Positions 27,157-37,662 of a stretch of DNA of 53,493 nucleotides are shown here, piece by piece. How positions within the stretch are numbered: position 1 is the stretch's first letter; every line of letters begins with the position of its first letter. Both the position numbers and the translations under genes were made by a program. The stretch comes from Methanoregula sp. GTDB lineage: Archaea > Halobacteriota > Methanomicrobia > Methanomicrobiales > Methanospirillaceae. The notes beneath the pieces are model-generated. The model made no database searches, was not told where the DNA came from, and saw only the letters and a list, made by a program, of their open reading frames with translations. The DNA lies in assembly GCA_028679185.1 (NCBI GenBank), contig JAJRBZ010000081.1:1-53493 (forward strand), written 5' to 3'.

Positions 27157-28368
27157 ATGAAGAAACAACGCGGGCTGGGTTACGCCGCAGGGCTTATAAG
27201 CTGTGCCATTCTGGTTGCTCCTTATATCCAGCCTGCTTGGATGATGAGTCTGATTGTTATTCTCTATTCCCTTATTCTATGGCGTTTTTTTGATACAAAA
27301 TATCTCACGTATTCTTTTTGTATAATTGCCGCTCTCTACGGGGTTATGCTTCTTCCGCTTTTTGTATTCTGCTGTACGCTTGCCATGCTTGTTCTGGGCG
27401 AACTGGTCTTCCAGCGTGGTGCTGACGATTTAAACACCTATCTCTATTATATCATCTCAACTGCCTGGGCGGGTGTTCTGGTAATCGCATATCTTGACCA
27501 GAAATTTTTCTTAACAGTTATTTTTGGGATAATTGCTGCGGTTCTCTTAAAAACTATCCTGCTCAAATATGAAGACTCCCTGGTTATCGAAGCGATTGGG
27601 ATCACTATGACGATGTGGCTCATCCGCGAGCTTAATTATCAGGCAGACCTGCTGTTGATTGTGATAGCTGTAATTGTCGGATTTACCTTCAGCTATTTTG
27701 CATACCGGGCAAACACCGCTGATCTTTCCGGCCTCTTCTCTGCAGCTCTTATAGGGATTATACTGATGGTCTTTGCTGCCCCACAGGGCACGCAATGGTT
27801 CTTAATTATGCTCTCATTCTTCATCCTCGGCTCTGTGGCAACCAAATATAAATTTGAGTATAAAAAAAGAATGGGTGTTGAGCAGAGACAGAGCGGGGCA
27901 CGGGGGTACCGGAATGTTTTTGCAAATGGGATTGTTGCAGCAGCAGCCGCAGTTCTTTTTGGTGTTTTTCAGATACCGGTTTTTATTGTGATGTATGTCG
28001 GTTGTGTAGCAACAGCTGCAGCTGATACTTTGGCAAGTGAGATCGGTGTAACGGGGGGGATTCCCTATATGATTACTACGTTTAAAAAAGTCCCGATTGG
28101 CACGAACGGGGGCATTACCCTGACAGGGGAATTTGTCGCACTTCTCGGGGGTTTTGCTGTCTCACTTGTTGCGTTGCTGTTTAATGTAATTACTCCGGAA
28201 ATGATGATTATATGTTCGCTTGCCGGCTTTGTTGGTACTAATATTGACAGCTTTGTTGGTGCGACACTGGAGAATCGTGGATTTCTGGGAAATGCAGGTA
28301 CTAATCTATTGGCAACGATTGGCGGCGGGATATTTGCCGTCGTGTTGTATTTGTTCCTGAATTTATAG
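27157..28368 (+). CDS. DUF92 integral membrane protein (TIGR00297)
   Basis: A protein of 403 residues with about ten hydrophobic helices. The signature in the last half, [14 protein letters not shown]...[11 protein letters not shown]...[26 protein letters not shown], is diagnostic for the DUF92 family. A plant member (VTE6) phosphorylates phytyl phosphate, so the archaeal proteins may act on isoprenoid phosphates, for example in recycling of geranylgeranyl units for lipids. That is an inference from the family. The start is the ATG at 27157, overlapping only the unused upstream extension of valS. Confidence 0.85.
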   Translation: MKKQRGLGYAAGLISCAILVAPYIQPAWMMSLIVILYSLILWRFFDTKYLTYSFCIIAALYGVMLLPLFVFCCTLAMLVLGELVFQRGADDLNTYLYYIISTAWAGVLVIAYLDQKFFLTVIFGIIAAVLLKTILLKYEDSLVIEAIGITMTMWLIRELNYQADLLLIVIAVIVGFTFSYFAYRANTADLSGLFSAALIGIILMVFAAPQGTQWFLIMLSFFILGSVATKYKFEYKKRMGVEQRQSGARGYRNVFANGIVAAAAAVLFGVFQIPVFIVMYVGCVATAAADTLASEIGVTGGIPYMITTFKKVPIGTNGGITLTGEFVALLGGFAVSLVALLFNVITPEMMIICSLAGFVGTNIDSFVGATLENRGFLGNAGTNLLATIGGGIFAVVLYLFLNL

Positions 28369-28694
28369 TATTCAATGTCCTTTCTGACCAGAGGAGAAAA
28401 GATACAGGCACGTTTTCCTTTAAAAAACTTATACCGGACCCGAATAATCGTGTTTAAAATTCGTCATTCTTTCAGAATGAATGAATGATTTTTAAGGATT
28501 CGGGGAGATTTTAACAGGAAATTATCGCAATGACAAAAGTACAATCAGGAACAAATAGTGTGCTCTCACATTATTCATTTTAAAAGAAAATTGTTTGTTA
28601 CACATGTTCATACTATACTCCAGTCAGGATGGAAAAGTTGCTTATTCCAACAGGTATTTCCTGAATCCTGCATAAAAAAATGAAGGCTGATTTA
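28369..28694. other. intergenic region between convergent genes
   Basis: About 330 bp between two converging genes. One short hairpin, CATTCTttcAGAATG (28467-28481), and several A/T tracts are present. No ORF is supported. Confidence 0.35.
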
Positions 28695-29537
28695 TTAATA
28701 TTTGTACCAGCGCCCTTTACTGTCAAATTCTCCTGTAGTCGGCTGTTGAGTGATTGTAGTGGAACGGGTTAGTCTTCTGAAGAAGCAGGACTTGTAGCTG
28801 TAAAGAACCGGAAGGAGAATAAAGACTCCGATAAAAAGAACAATTGCCGTGATCCACATGCCACCAGGCCCTATCAATGCAATAAGCTGGTCAGAGTTGA
28901 ACGCCTGAAGCTGTGTTTCATTGTAACCAGATATTGGTACGAGCTTGTCGTACAGGAAGATTTCCCAGACAATCATCAGTGTGAACATAATCCCGATAAT
29001 GATGATAGTACAGACAAATAAAAAAACGATGACATCATTGATGTGCGCCATTACCAGCTGGATGCTGCGCCGAATAGAATCAAACACCTTTCGATCTTCA
29101 AAAACGGCGGCAGTATCGGAAAAAAAGGTTAAAATTACGGTCGGGATCAAAAAACCAAGAGCAAGGGCGGTCATAATATTGGTATCAGAGGTAAATCCAA
29201 CGAGGCTCAGGGTGATCATGACCAGGGTAAAGATGAGCATTATGCCAAAAATAATAATGAGCAGTGGCAGGAGTACCCGGAAATAATACTTTATTCCACC
29301 TGACAGCAGGGTACTGCTATTACCTTCATTATTCCTGATTGTCACAAGTATTCCCGTTGTGAAAAGGAGGAGGATTAATACGGAGATAACCAATAACCTG
29401 CTGGCAAAAAATGGACCGGAAAGATTGAAGGTCAGCAAAAGGGCAGAAGCCAGAAATCCGCCAACTATGCCAGGTATCCAGAGTGATGGTATTCGTTTGA
29501 GGAGGATCATAGTTTCTTTGAGTTCTGCGATTGCCAT
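28695..29537 (-). CDS. integral membrane protein, DUF7847-like
   Basis: A protein of 280 residues with six hydrophobic helices spread over the full length. After the N-terminal cytoplasmic stretch (MAIAELKETMILLKRIPSLW), helices follow in pairs; a positively charged amphipathic segment, FEDRKVFDSIRRSIQLV, lies in the middle, typical of archaeal membrane proteins of this group in which a helix near residue 150 lies along the membrane. No enzymatic motif is visible. Two bases separate it from the pyruvate-kinase-domain gene upstream on the same strand, so the two are likely co-transcribed. Function is unknown. Confidence 0.7.
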   Translation of the reverse strand: MAIAELKETMILLKRIPSLWIPGIVGGFLASALLLTFNLSGPFFASRLLVISVLILLLFTTGILVTIRNNEGNSSTLLSGGIKYYFRVLLPLLIIIFGIMLIFTLVMITLSLVGFTSDTNIMTALALGFLIPTVILTFFSDTAAVFEDRKVFDSIRRSIQLVMAHINDVIVFLFVCTIIIIGIMFTLMIVWEIFLYDKLVPISGYNETQLQAFNSDQLIALIGPGGMWITAIVLFIGVFILLPVLYSYKSCFFRRLTRSTTITQQPTTGEFDSKGRWYKY

Positions 29538-29539
29538 TG

Positions 29540-30130
29540 TTACCGGTCCCTCGGCATAGCAACTATCTCCCGTACCTGAAGATCAAAGAAACTTGCGGTA
29601 TGTGCCGGTCGAATGACGCAGACTGTATCCGCACCCTTTGCAGTACCGCCTACCGCAATTACCTCTTCATTGATGGCAATCTCCCCCATGTCAGCAGCCA
29701 TCAAAACGCACTCTACCGCGACTTTGAGCCCGACAGCAATAGTACGCCGAAGCGCTTCTGCTATCGCTTCAGTTCGCGATCCCCCTCCAACTTTTTGTGA
29801 ACGTGAAAGAGCCCGTTCGAGACCTGAGAGTGCATGGGTAGTGGTGACTAACCGGACGCCCTGTTTTTGTAATCTGTCTGCAATCTCTTCTGAAAATTCC
29901 CACTCCCCGGGTTTGATAAAACCTACGACATGGGTTACCACAACGAGTCCAAGTCCTGACCCGTTCATCATGTCAAAGAAAATCTGAGCAGTCTTACCGG
30001 AAGTGCTTGCAACAACTATCGTTTTAATCCTGAGTTCCTTTGCACGTTCGATTGCAAATCGCGCCGCATCAAGGGTATTCTCTTCCCCGGGCTTTTCAAA
30101 ATAATAGATTTTTTTCTGCGTAAACGTCAT
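29540..30130 (-). CDS. stand-alone pyruvate kinase alpha/beta-domain protein
   Basis: A protein of 196 residues resembling the C-terminal (allosteric) domain of pyruvate kinase, without the catalytic barrel. It has the characteristic pattern TIVVASTSGKTAQ near residue 40 and a second half with VAVGGTAKGADTVCVIRPAHTASFFDLQVREIVAMPR. This group (COG1751) is found across methanogens, and its function is not established. In pyruvate kinase this domain binds sugar-phosphate effectors, so a sensing role is possible. It ends two bases before the membrane-protein gene. Confidence 0.8.
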   Translation of the reverse strand: MTFTQKKIYYFEKPGEENTLDAARFAIERAKELRIKTIVVASTSGKTAQIFFDMMNGSGLGLVVVTHVVGFIKPGEWEFSEEIADRLQKQGVRLVTTTHALSGLERALSRSQKVGGGSRTEAIAEALRRTIAVGLKVAVECVLMAADMGEIAINEEVIAVGGTAKGADTVCVIRPAHTASFFDLQVREIVAMPRDR

Positions 30131-30330
30131 AAGTACCTTTTAATAAGCAGGCATGAAAAACTTTGGTTATATTCTGTGCAAGCATGAAAACAAATGATTT
30201 TTTCATGTGGACAGAAAAATATCACATCTTCGTGGCAGTTTGAAACCCAAAGGTTCTTCTGACCGGTATCATCAGATTCTCTTAAGACTTAAACGTGGAA
30301 ATAATTCGAATAATCAATGGAGGAATATAC

Positions 30331-31500
30331 ATGATTACTCTGGCCCTTGCGGGTAAACCCAATTGTGGAAAGACGACATTTTTCAAGGCTGCTACTATGG
30401 CAAATGTTGAAATTGCCAACTATCCGTTCACGACTATCAATCCAAATTTCGGCGTTGCTTATGTGAAAACGAGATGCCCGTGCCATGACTTACACCTTAC
30501 ATGCGGACATTGCATTGAGGGAAACCGGTTTGTGGCAGTAAACCTGATTGATGTAGCAGGCCTTGTACCTGATGCGCATAAGGGAAAGGGGCTGGGCAAC
30601 CAGTTCCTCGACAACCTTCGGCAGGCAGATGCAATACTCCATATTGTCGACGCAAGTGGCGGTACCGACAGCGAGGGTAATCCGGTGGGTGTGGGCAATC
30701 ATGATCCACAAGAAGATATCAAATTCCTGATTTTTGAAATGACCATGTGGGTCCATGGGATTCTCGATAAACACTGGACAAAAATAAGCCGGATGTCTCA
30801 GGGTAAGGGAACTGCCATACAACAGGGTATCGCAGATACATTCACCGGTCTTGGGATCACGATGGAAGATGTGCGTGATATTGAGTTAAAACTCAAGATT
30901 GATCTCGTCCATGCTACAATAGAGGATCTAATTTCATTATGCGCGGAGATAGTAAAAATTTCAAAACCGATGCTTGTCGTTGGAAACAAGTATGATGAGG
31001 CACCTGAAGCGATCTCCTCAAAACTTGCGGAGCAGAAGGTTGCTTTTGCCAGTGCGGCATCGGAAGTTGCCCTCAGGAATGCTGCAGCCGCACATCTGAT
31101 TCACTATCTTCCTGGCGATCCGGAATTCAGGATTGTTGAGGGAGGATCCCTCTCACCCGCCCAGAAAGCAGGGCTGGCAAAGATCGCAGAAGTTATGAAG
31201 AAGTGTAAAGGTACTGGGGTACAGCAGGCAATTAACCGTGCGGTACTGGAACTTCTTGATATGATTGTGGTCTACCCTGTTGAGGACGAAAATCATTACT
31301 GCAACAAGAAAGGTGAGGTGCTTCCTGATGCATTCCTGATGAAGAAGGGATCAACACCCCACGATGTTGCGTACCATGTCCATACCGATATAGGAAAGGG
31401 ATTTTTATATGCCGTGGATGCACGGACCAAAATGCGAATTAAGGAAAATCATACTCTCAAGGATGGAGACATTATTAAGATTGTGAGTGCAGCGAAGTAA
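30331..31500 (+). CDS. ychF: YchF/OLA1-type GTP/ATPase
   Basis: A protein of 389 residues. The ATG at 30331 follows a strong ribosome-binding site, GGAGGA (30319-30324), six bases away; the open frame upstream of it is not needed. It carries the G1 loop GKPNCGKTT (8-16), switch region ATMANVEIANYPFTTI, G3 DVAGLV, and NKYD as the base-recognition motif. A C-terminal TGS domain (about residues 310-389: DIGKGFLYAVDARTKMRIKENHTLKDGDIIKIV) completes the YchF architecture. YchF proteins bind ribosomes and often prefer ATP. The CPCHDL...CGHC cysteine pairs at about 48-62 are typical of the archaeal branch. Confidence 0.9.
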   Translation: MITLALAGKPNCGKTTFFKAATMANVEIANYPFTTINPNFGVAYVKTRCPCHDLHLTCGHCIEGNRFVAVNLIDVAGLVPDAHKGKGLGNQFLDNLRQADAILHIVDASGGTDSEGNPVGVGNHDPQEDIKFLIFEMTMWVHGILDKHWTKISRMSQGKGTAIQQGIADTFTGLGITMEDVRDIELKLKIDLVHATIEDLISLCAEIVKISKPMLVVGNKYDEAPEAISSKLAEQKVAFASAASEVALRNAAAAHLIHYLPGDPEFRIVEGGSLSPAQKAGLAKIAEVMKKCKGTGVQQAINRAVLELLDMIVVYPVEDENHYCNKKGEVLPDAFLMKKGSTPHDVAYHVHTDIGKGFLYAVDARTKMRIKENHTLKDGDIIKIVSAAK

Positions 31501-31684
31501 ATGCGGAGCAGTAGAAGGCAGTAAGACAATTGGCGTCTTTGTGTCAGACAATCCAGCCGCTCTTTGAGGAAATATCCCTTTTTAACGGTTTTTTAACAGG
31601 CAAAATACCATTTTTTACCACAAGGTTTTTAAAAGGATAATGTAAACAATGAATTTACCGAGAGAAAAGGTGGGAGGTGGAGTC

Positions 31685-32005
31685 ATGGGTGGAGAAATTT
31701 ATCAGGCGCAGGTAATCAGGAATTTCTTTGACACTATAACCGGGACCGATAGGAACTTAACCCGGATATATATGTGTGTCATGAGCCTAGCAAAACTCCG
31801 TATGGAACCGCCGGAAAAAATGGCGGCTCTGGTTGATCAGCTGCGTAAAAGCAAGATCCAAAAGGAACTGTCGGTCGATATTCTCGATTATATGTGTGAT
31901 GCAGCAAATACGCTTGAAATGAATATGGTGCAGACAGCGTTCGGCGTCAGGGACATACAACAGGTGGCCCAGGAATTCAGTGGTATCAGCCTGGATACCC
32001 TCTGA
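31685..32005 (+). CDS. small hypothetical protein
   Basis: A protein of 106 residues from ATG 31685, preceded at ideal distance by GGAGGTG (31673-31679), which rules out the earlier ATG at 31649. It is predicted to be all helical (VIRNFFDTITGTDRNLTRIYMCV; PEKMAALVDQLRKS) with no known motif. The strong ribosome-binding site and a TTTAAAAGGATAATG promoter-like stretch upstream support expression. No function can be named. Confidence 0.7.
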   Translation: MGGEIYQAQVIRNFFDTITGTDRNLTRIYMCVMSLAKLRMEPPEKMAALVDQLRKSKIQKELSVDILDYMCDAANTLEMNMVQTAFGVRDIQQVAQEFSGISLDTL

Positions 32006-32290
32006 TTTTTTAATTAATTCCTGTCCTTTTTAAAAAAAGCTCACCGAGATCACTTTTTTATTAATTTAATTACAGGGCGATATGTTTCCAGTTACCGTGC
32101 CATTACATCAAGATGACCAAGAATGCCTGTATGGTAATAACCAAAAATATGGCAATCCAGGGACCATTGATGTGTAGGCCAAAGTGCTCTATCTCCGGTT
32201 ATTCCGCAAAATGTTCAGATGGACGAGTTAAATCAAAAATATTTGTTTGCCTGGTCAGTTTTTTAATTGAAGGGTTTAACAAGGCTGTAA

Positions 32291-32764
32291 TCAGCTAATA
32301 CCCAGATCTTTTTTATACCCGTTTAGTAATCTGATAATAAAATTGCGGTGTTCGGCCATTGCCTCTTCATCTTCCTGAGAAGAAATAACAGCCACACAGT
32401 ATACCATGACAAGTGCGTTATCCAGTTCAAAGGTCCCGGGAGCTTCGATCTGCGCAGCGGGAAGAATGATAGATATATACTTTCGCTCATTTTCCGAGAA
32501 TACTACAGATAAATCCGAAGAGAACTGTGCATTTTCTAGATTCTGGGCATTTATACGTATAATCGAGAGTGCTTTTTTTAATGCAACGTTTGCTTCACCC
32601 TCATTGATAAGGGAAATTGCCTGTGTACATTCTTTTACTGCATTGGTGTAAAGTCCGAATTTAAAGTTAAGGAATACCGATGCAATCTCGTGTGCAGTTT
32701 CAGCAGGGATGCCTGTGAAGTGAGGTCTCAGGCGATTGATATATTCATTAAGAAATCGTTCCAT
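32291..32764 (-). CDS. small helical hypothetical protein
   Basis: A protein of 157 residues with no recognised domain. It looks largely helical (AETAHEIASVFLNFKFGLYTNAVKECTQAISLI), resembling tetratricopeptide-like packing, but no repeat is clear. The start is supported by GGAGGA, read on the minus strand from 32774-32779, nine bases before the ATG. It stands alone and points toward the 106-residue gene. Confidence 0.65.
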   Translation of the reverse strand: MERFLNEYINRLRPHFTGIPAETAHEIASVFLNFKFGLYTNAVKECTQAISLINEGEANVALKKALSIIRINAQNLENAQFSSDLSVVFSENERKYISIILPAAQIEAPGTFELDNALVMVYCVAVISSQEDEEAMAEHRNFIIRLLNGYKKDLGIS

Positions 32765-33217
32765 TGTGATAGTTCCTCCAGGTATTAAATTGATGAACCA
32801 ACTTTTACAGTCAGCCAGAAAACACGGATGATGAAGTTTGCATCATATAGCAATATCAACAACCCGGTTGACAAAAACCCCATCGCCTCCATTATGAGAT
32901 GGAGTATATTTTGTGCATAAAAGGATATGATATTGCGCTTTTTGTGTCGGATACTGATCCTGCATCTTCTCTGCACAGGATGGTAATGGTGCTGTTTGTA
33001 ATGGTAATTCCGGTTTGCCGGGGAAAATTAGCATTTAAATCCTCACGAATGAAAGAATCGTGCTTGCAAATTAAATTACTGTTTTGCAGCTGTATCTTAT
33101 TTCCCCTGTTTGATACCTTTTCATCAGATGTTCCGATAGTTCCATGGAACTTGCGGACATGACCATATCTTAATCCACAGGTGTTCAAGAGTATATCCTT
33201 TGGTATCATTGGTTTTT
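32765..33217. other. intergenic region, divergent promoters
   Basis: About 450 bp between two divergent genes. Frames on both strands are open for 60-105 codons but have no motif, unusual composition or ribosome-binding site, so none is called. A TTTTTGTGT/ACACAAA-like symmetry was not convincing. Confidence 0.35.
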
Positions 33218-34024
33218 ATGACAAAGAAGCACCAATACTTTGCCACCAGTATGGGTGTTGTAGTCTTTTCTGACGTTCACGCAGATTCTGTTGCGATACG
33301 TGCACTTGCGACCTGTATACGGACTTCGGTATTCAAACAAATGTTTGGAGAGGTTGATGTACTGGTTAATCTCGGGGATCTTGTCCACAGGGGGGATCGT
33401 CCTAAGGAAACCCTGGAGATGATCCATTCCCTCAAACAGGAATATCAACTGGTGTCGGTCCTCGGCAATCATGACCATGCTTTTCTCAACGGACTATTGG
33501 TAAGTGGAAGTGATCCGGCAAGTACTTACCGTCATGAGCAGATACGTGGCTCCCCGCTACTTTCCATCTACGATAATATGCCCATGGAATGGTCGAATCG
33601 CGGTATGCTTTTTGTCCATGGAGGACCGCTTGATTTAGGCAACCAGACGCTTCGGCTCAAGTGCTGGCAACGGCTCTCATATGATTATGGAGATTCCTTC
33701 ACCGGTTACCACTATACTGCATCCATGGCGTTTGATGCACTTTCCGCGAGAGGTCTCATACATATGTGCTGTGGACACCAGCACAGGAATATCTGCTGCA
33801 GAAAAACAACAGAAGGGATCGAAAAGACCCCTGTTGAGTTTGAACCCCTTCAGGGAATCCCAGTCTCAAAAAAACATGAGGATGAGTGCCAATTTGAGAT
33901 TGCCAGAATCCCGCTTGATGTTCCAACTTTGCTACGTGTCGGGGGATGTCATGGGGATGAACCCGAGTTTGGTTACACTGATTATTCTTCGTTTTCATTC
34001 ATCCGAATTATTTCCCATGATTAA
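33218..34024 (+). CDS. metallophosphoesterase (calcineurin-like)
   Basis: A protein of 268 residues from ATG 33218 (MTKKHQYFATSMG); the ATG at 33251 (MGVVVFSDVHAD) is an equally plausible start. All metal-site motifs are present: FSDVHAD (D-x-H), NLGDLVHRGD (GD), LGNHDHAF (GNHD), VHGG and CGHQHRN (GHxH). It resembles bis(nucleotidyl)tetraphosphatase or Ser/Thr-phosphatase-like enzymes; the substrate cannot be read from sequence. A Cys/His-rich stretch, MCCGHQHRNICCRK, surrounds the last motif and is unusual. Confidence 0.85.
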   Translation: MTKKHQYFATSMGVVVFSDVHADSVAIRALATCIRTSVFKQMFGEVDVLVNLGDLVHRGDRPKETLEMIHSLKQEYQLVSVLGNHDHAFLNGLLVSGSDPASTYRHEQIRGSPLLSIYDNMPMEWSNRGMLFVHGGPLDLGNQTLRLKCWQRLSYDYGDSFTGYHYTASMAFDALSARGLIHMCCGHQHRNICCRKTTEGIEKTPVEFEPLQGIPVSKKHEDECQFEIARIPLDVPTLLRVGGCHGDEPEFGYTDYSSFSFIRIISHD

Positions 34025-34207
34025 TAATTTCGCAGTCTTATCATTTATCCGGGTTCTATTCCATCAGTATGGACTGTTGTAAACACTTACAGTTTTCAAT
34101 TGAGAAACTTTTCACGATACAATGGCAGCCCATTCAAATGAAGATCTCTCCAATTCGCGACGTTTTCAAGCGATGTATATAAAATCAGACAATATTTCAT
34201 GGATATC

Positions 34208-34237
34208 TTTATATAATGTAACCACAAAGTGGTAAAT
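34208..34237 (+). promoter_or_regulatory. promoter and operator of the small regulator gene
   Basis: A TATA box, TTTATATAATG (34208-34218), lies about 25 bp before the ATG at 34238, so the transcript should be leaderless. Between the two is the perfect 13-bp palindrome ACCACaaaGTGGT (34221-34233), positioned to block transcription. The next gene encodes a ribbon-helix-helix-type protein, so autoregulation is likely. Confidence 0.6.
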
Positions 34238-34432
34238 ATGCCTCGTGCAGGCGAGGGGCGTTCGATCCGGATAGATCCCGAGGTGTATGAGGCGCTTCTC
34301 ATGTTAAAACGTGGGAATATGACGTTTTCAGATGTAATTGCACAAATGCTCCATGACTGCTATGGATATTCCGACGAGCTTTCTGCAAACCAGAGTGATC
34401 TGGATGATTTTATGGAGATAAATACCCGATAA
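34238..34432 (+). CDS. ribbon-helix-helix/VapB-type antitoxin-like protein
   Basis: A protein of 64 residues (MPRAGEGRSIRIDPEVYEALLMLKRG...). The beta-strand RSIRID followed by two helices (PEVYEALLMLKRG; MTFSDVIAQMLHDC) matches the antitoxin/DNA-binding fold common in archaea (VapB-like, DUF7557-type). An acidic C-terminus follows (DLDDFMEI). Usually a PIN-domain toxin gene is next; here only a 40-codon acidic ORF follows 50 bp later. A solitary regulator or a toxin-antitoxin relic are both possible. Confidence 0.7.
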   Translation: MPRAGEGRSIRIDPEVYEALLMLKRGNMTFSDVIAQMLHDCYGYSDELSANQSDLDDFMEINTR

Positions 34433-34485
34433 TTAAAAAAATCCTGCAGGTCTTCTTGATCTGATTCAAAAAGGTGTGGAATAGA

Positions 34486-34608
34486 ATGGCATATAGATTA
34501 AATTGGATGATTTACGAGGATATCGACAATGAAAAGCTTAACTGGCTTGTGGAAAATATTGATGAAATGTTTTCATACGTCGATGAAAATGAAAGTGGCA
34601 CGTATTGA
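34486..34608 (+). CDS. very small acidic protein of 40 residues
   Basis: The frame is MAYRLNWMIYEDIDNEKLNW and 20 more residues, ending at TGA 34606-34608. About a third of its residues are Asp, Glu or Asn. A weak ribosome-binding site (AAGGTG at 34471-34476) lies nine bases upstream. It directly follows the antitoxin-like gene and precedes the coiled-coil gene on the other strand. No family is recognised. It may be a toxin, anti-regulator or DNA-mimic peptide, or not expressed. Confidence 0.4.
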   Translation: MAYRLNWMIYEDIDNEKLNWLVENIDEMFSYVDENESGTY

Positions 34609-34634
34609 CCAGATTCTTTACGTTACAAGTCTCT

Positions 34635-35924
34635 TCAGTCCTTCATCCAGTCATCAATCTGAAGTTGCACGCCCTCACCAATAAATTCATCAATTTTTTT
34701 ATAGAGTTCCTCTTGAAGTACAGGGACTTTTTCCTTGATCTTTTCTTTCCACTCTTCAAGATCTTTTTGTGAATGTATTTCTTTTTCCAACATGTATTCC
34801 ATTTGCTTCTTTTCCCGTTCAAGTGAATCTATCCTTATAAGAATGGGATCTGATAAAAGCGAGTCTTTTACGCTTTTGCATGCCAACTCCTGCGTTCTGA
34901 TATCCTTACAGATTGTGAACATATCGGTACAGAACCTTCCGGTATCGGAAAAAATTGCACGCTCTTCTTTATTTTTTAATGCGATATCTCCATCAGCGAC
35001 CATTCTTTGAACAATCGGACAGGCAATGGTAAGAGCAGAGGATAAATCATTTGTATCAGGTGGTGTGTGATCCGATAACAGACTTATTGCATGTCTGAGA
35101 GTAGAAATCTCTGTATTTTGACGCTTTTTTGTGGCAATTTTTTCAGCTTTCCGGAAAACGTGGGAAGCGGTCATTGAAAGAGCAGTGTAGGTATGGGTCT
35201 TGTCATCCCGTTTCTTTTCCATCTCAACCAATGCAGATTTTTTTTCGTTGACTTCTTTCATCCTGGCATCTGACGAGCAATCCGTCAATTCTTTTTCAAT
35301 GTTCGCAATCCGGTTGGTTATTTCAGTGATACGGGTTGATATCCGTCGGTCTTTTTCAAGAGATTTTTCATAATCAATTCTAATGTCCTGAAGCGCGTCG
35401 TGAAGAGATTGTATGCTGTTTATCAGAGTTTTCTGTTTCCTGTAGGTTGTCAGTGATGTTGTTATTAGATTGATCTCGCGTCCGATTGAATCGATCCCGG
35501 TTTTAACCGCTTTCATTTCATCGGGAAATACCACCTGCAGGTATCGGCCTTGCCCGCGGGTACTATTGAGACAGCCTTTCACACATTCAACGATCGCAGA
35601 ATAAAAGCCTTCAATATCTTCCGGGAATTCCCTTGAGAGTGATGCATTCATCGCTTTTACAAACAAGGGAAGTGAATTTTTTGCGATGGTTTTAAGTTTT
35701 GGGTGGATTGCCGGATCATGTTCAGCATCGGCAATTCCGTTTACAATGTGCTGCAACTGTGCTGTTGCATTCCTGATTTTCTGCACGGGGATATCAGTTT
35801 CAGTTTCAAGTGAGGTCCTTAATATTTGTTCATGGTTATTCAACCAGGGGGGGATAGCATCAAATGCAAGAATAATTTTATGAGGATCTTTTCGTTTCAG
35901 GATATTTTTGATGAATTTATACAT
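34635..35924 (-). CDS. long coiled-coil protein, unknown
   Basis: A protein of 429 residues from the ATG at 35924 (MYKFIKNILKRKD); a ribosome-binding site, GGTGAGA, sits six bases ahead, which favours it over the ATG at 35942. About residues 130-290 are predicted to be helical and coiled-coil, with repeated ExxxK/ITEITNRIANIEKEL patterns, and another coiled coil lies near 340-420. The N-terminal 100 residues are mixed. There are no Walker motifs or membrane segments, so it is not an SMC ATPase. It may be a structural partner or scaffold. It is monocistronic, separated from nadM by about 55 bp. Confidence 0.75.
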   Translation of the reverse strand: MYKFIKNILKRKDPHKIILAFDAIPPWLNNHEQILRTSLETETDIPVQKIRNATAQLQHIVNGIADAEHDPAIHPKLKTIAKNSLPLFVKAMNASLSREFPEDIEGFYSAIVECVKGCLNSTRGQGRYLQVVFPDEMKAVKTGIDSIGREINLITTSLTTYRKQKTLINSIQSLHDALQDIRIDYEKSLEKDRRISTRITEITNRIANIEKELTDCSSDARMKEVNEKKSALVEMEKKRDDKTHTYTALSMTASHVFRKAEKIATKKRQNTEISTLRHAISLLSDHTPPDTNDLSSALTIACPIVQRMVADGDIALKNKEERAIFSDTGRFCTDMFTICKDIRTQELACKSVKDSLLSDPILIRIDSLEREKKQMEYMLEKEIHSQKDLEEWKEKIKEKVPVLQEELYKKIDEFIGEGVQLQIDDWMKD

Positions 35925-35981
35925 GGGTCTCACCATGATCATTTTGCTGAAGAGAATACATCGTATTTTAGTTTATTGATA

Positions 35982-37261
<1,280 letters not shown>

Positions 37262-37311
37262 AATGTAATAATACAGATATGTGATAGCGTATAATAAGTA
37301 AGTTCATAGGA

Positions 37312-37626
37312 ATGTCGTACCTTACATATATTGCACTACTTGGTGCTGTAGTCACTGTTTTTCTCTGGCTTCGTGATGCGCGGATCTTTTTCCGTACAGG
37401 GCTATCGGGCTACCGGAAAGCAGCATACTGGGGAGTGGTCTATGGTGCCCTTGCAACACTGGGAGTTGCCTTATCAATTTACAATCTGGAGTTACTTGGA
37501 CTTGGTCTGATTCTTGGTGCGTTATTTTTACAGGGCAGGATCGAACGCGAGAATGTGTGGGGAAGTGAAGGCACGCTCCAGCGGTTTTCCGGGAGTGTGC
37601 CTGTCCACAGGGCGAATAAAAAATAA
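37312..37626 (+). CDS. small membrane protein, unknown
   Basis: A protein of 104 residues with three hydrophobic helices (about 5-22, 40-58 and 60-76) and a basic, polar C-terminus (QGRIERENVWGSEGTLQRFSG...). It starts at ATG 37312, 50 bp from the divergent larB start. No known family is recognised. It is followed 36 bp later by hisS on the same strand and may be its leading operon gene. Confidence 0.6.
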   Translation: MSYLTYIALLGAVVTVFLWLRDARIFFRTGLSGYRKAAYWGVVYGALATLGVALSIYNLELLGLGLILGALFLQGRIERENVWGSEGTLQRFSGSVPVHRANKK

Positions 37627-37662
37627 CCAAACAAAAAACAGTACTGAATAGGGATTGTTCCA

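Noticed and set aside
27007-27168. N-terminal extension of ValRS
   Set aside because: Residues before [13 protein letters not shown] show no conserved pattern and run into the start of the divergent DUF92 gene.
32113-32298. 61-residue plus-strand ORF
   Set aside because: Short, no motif, overlaps the end of a supported minus-strand gene. The similarity of 32176-32191 to the repeat core is noted separately.
32892-33209. 105-codon minus-strand frame and its plus-strand counterpart
   Set aside because: Neither has a ribosome-binding site or motif; they lie in a divergent promoter region.
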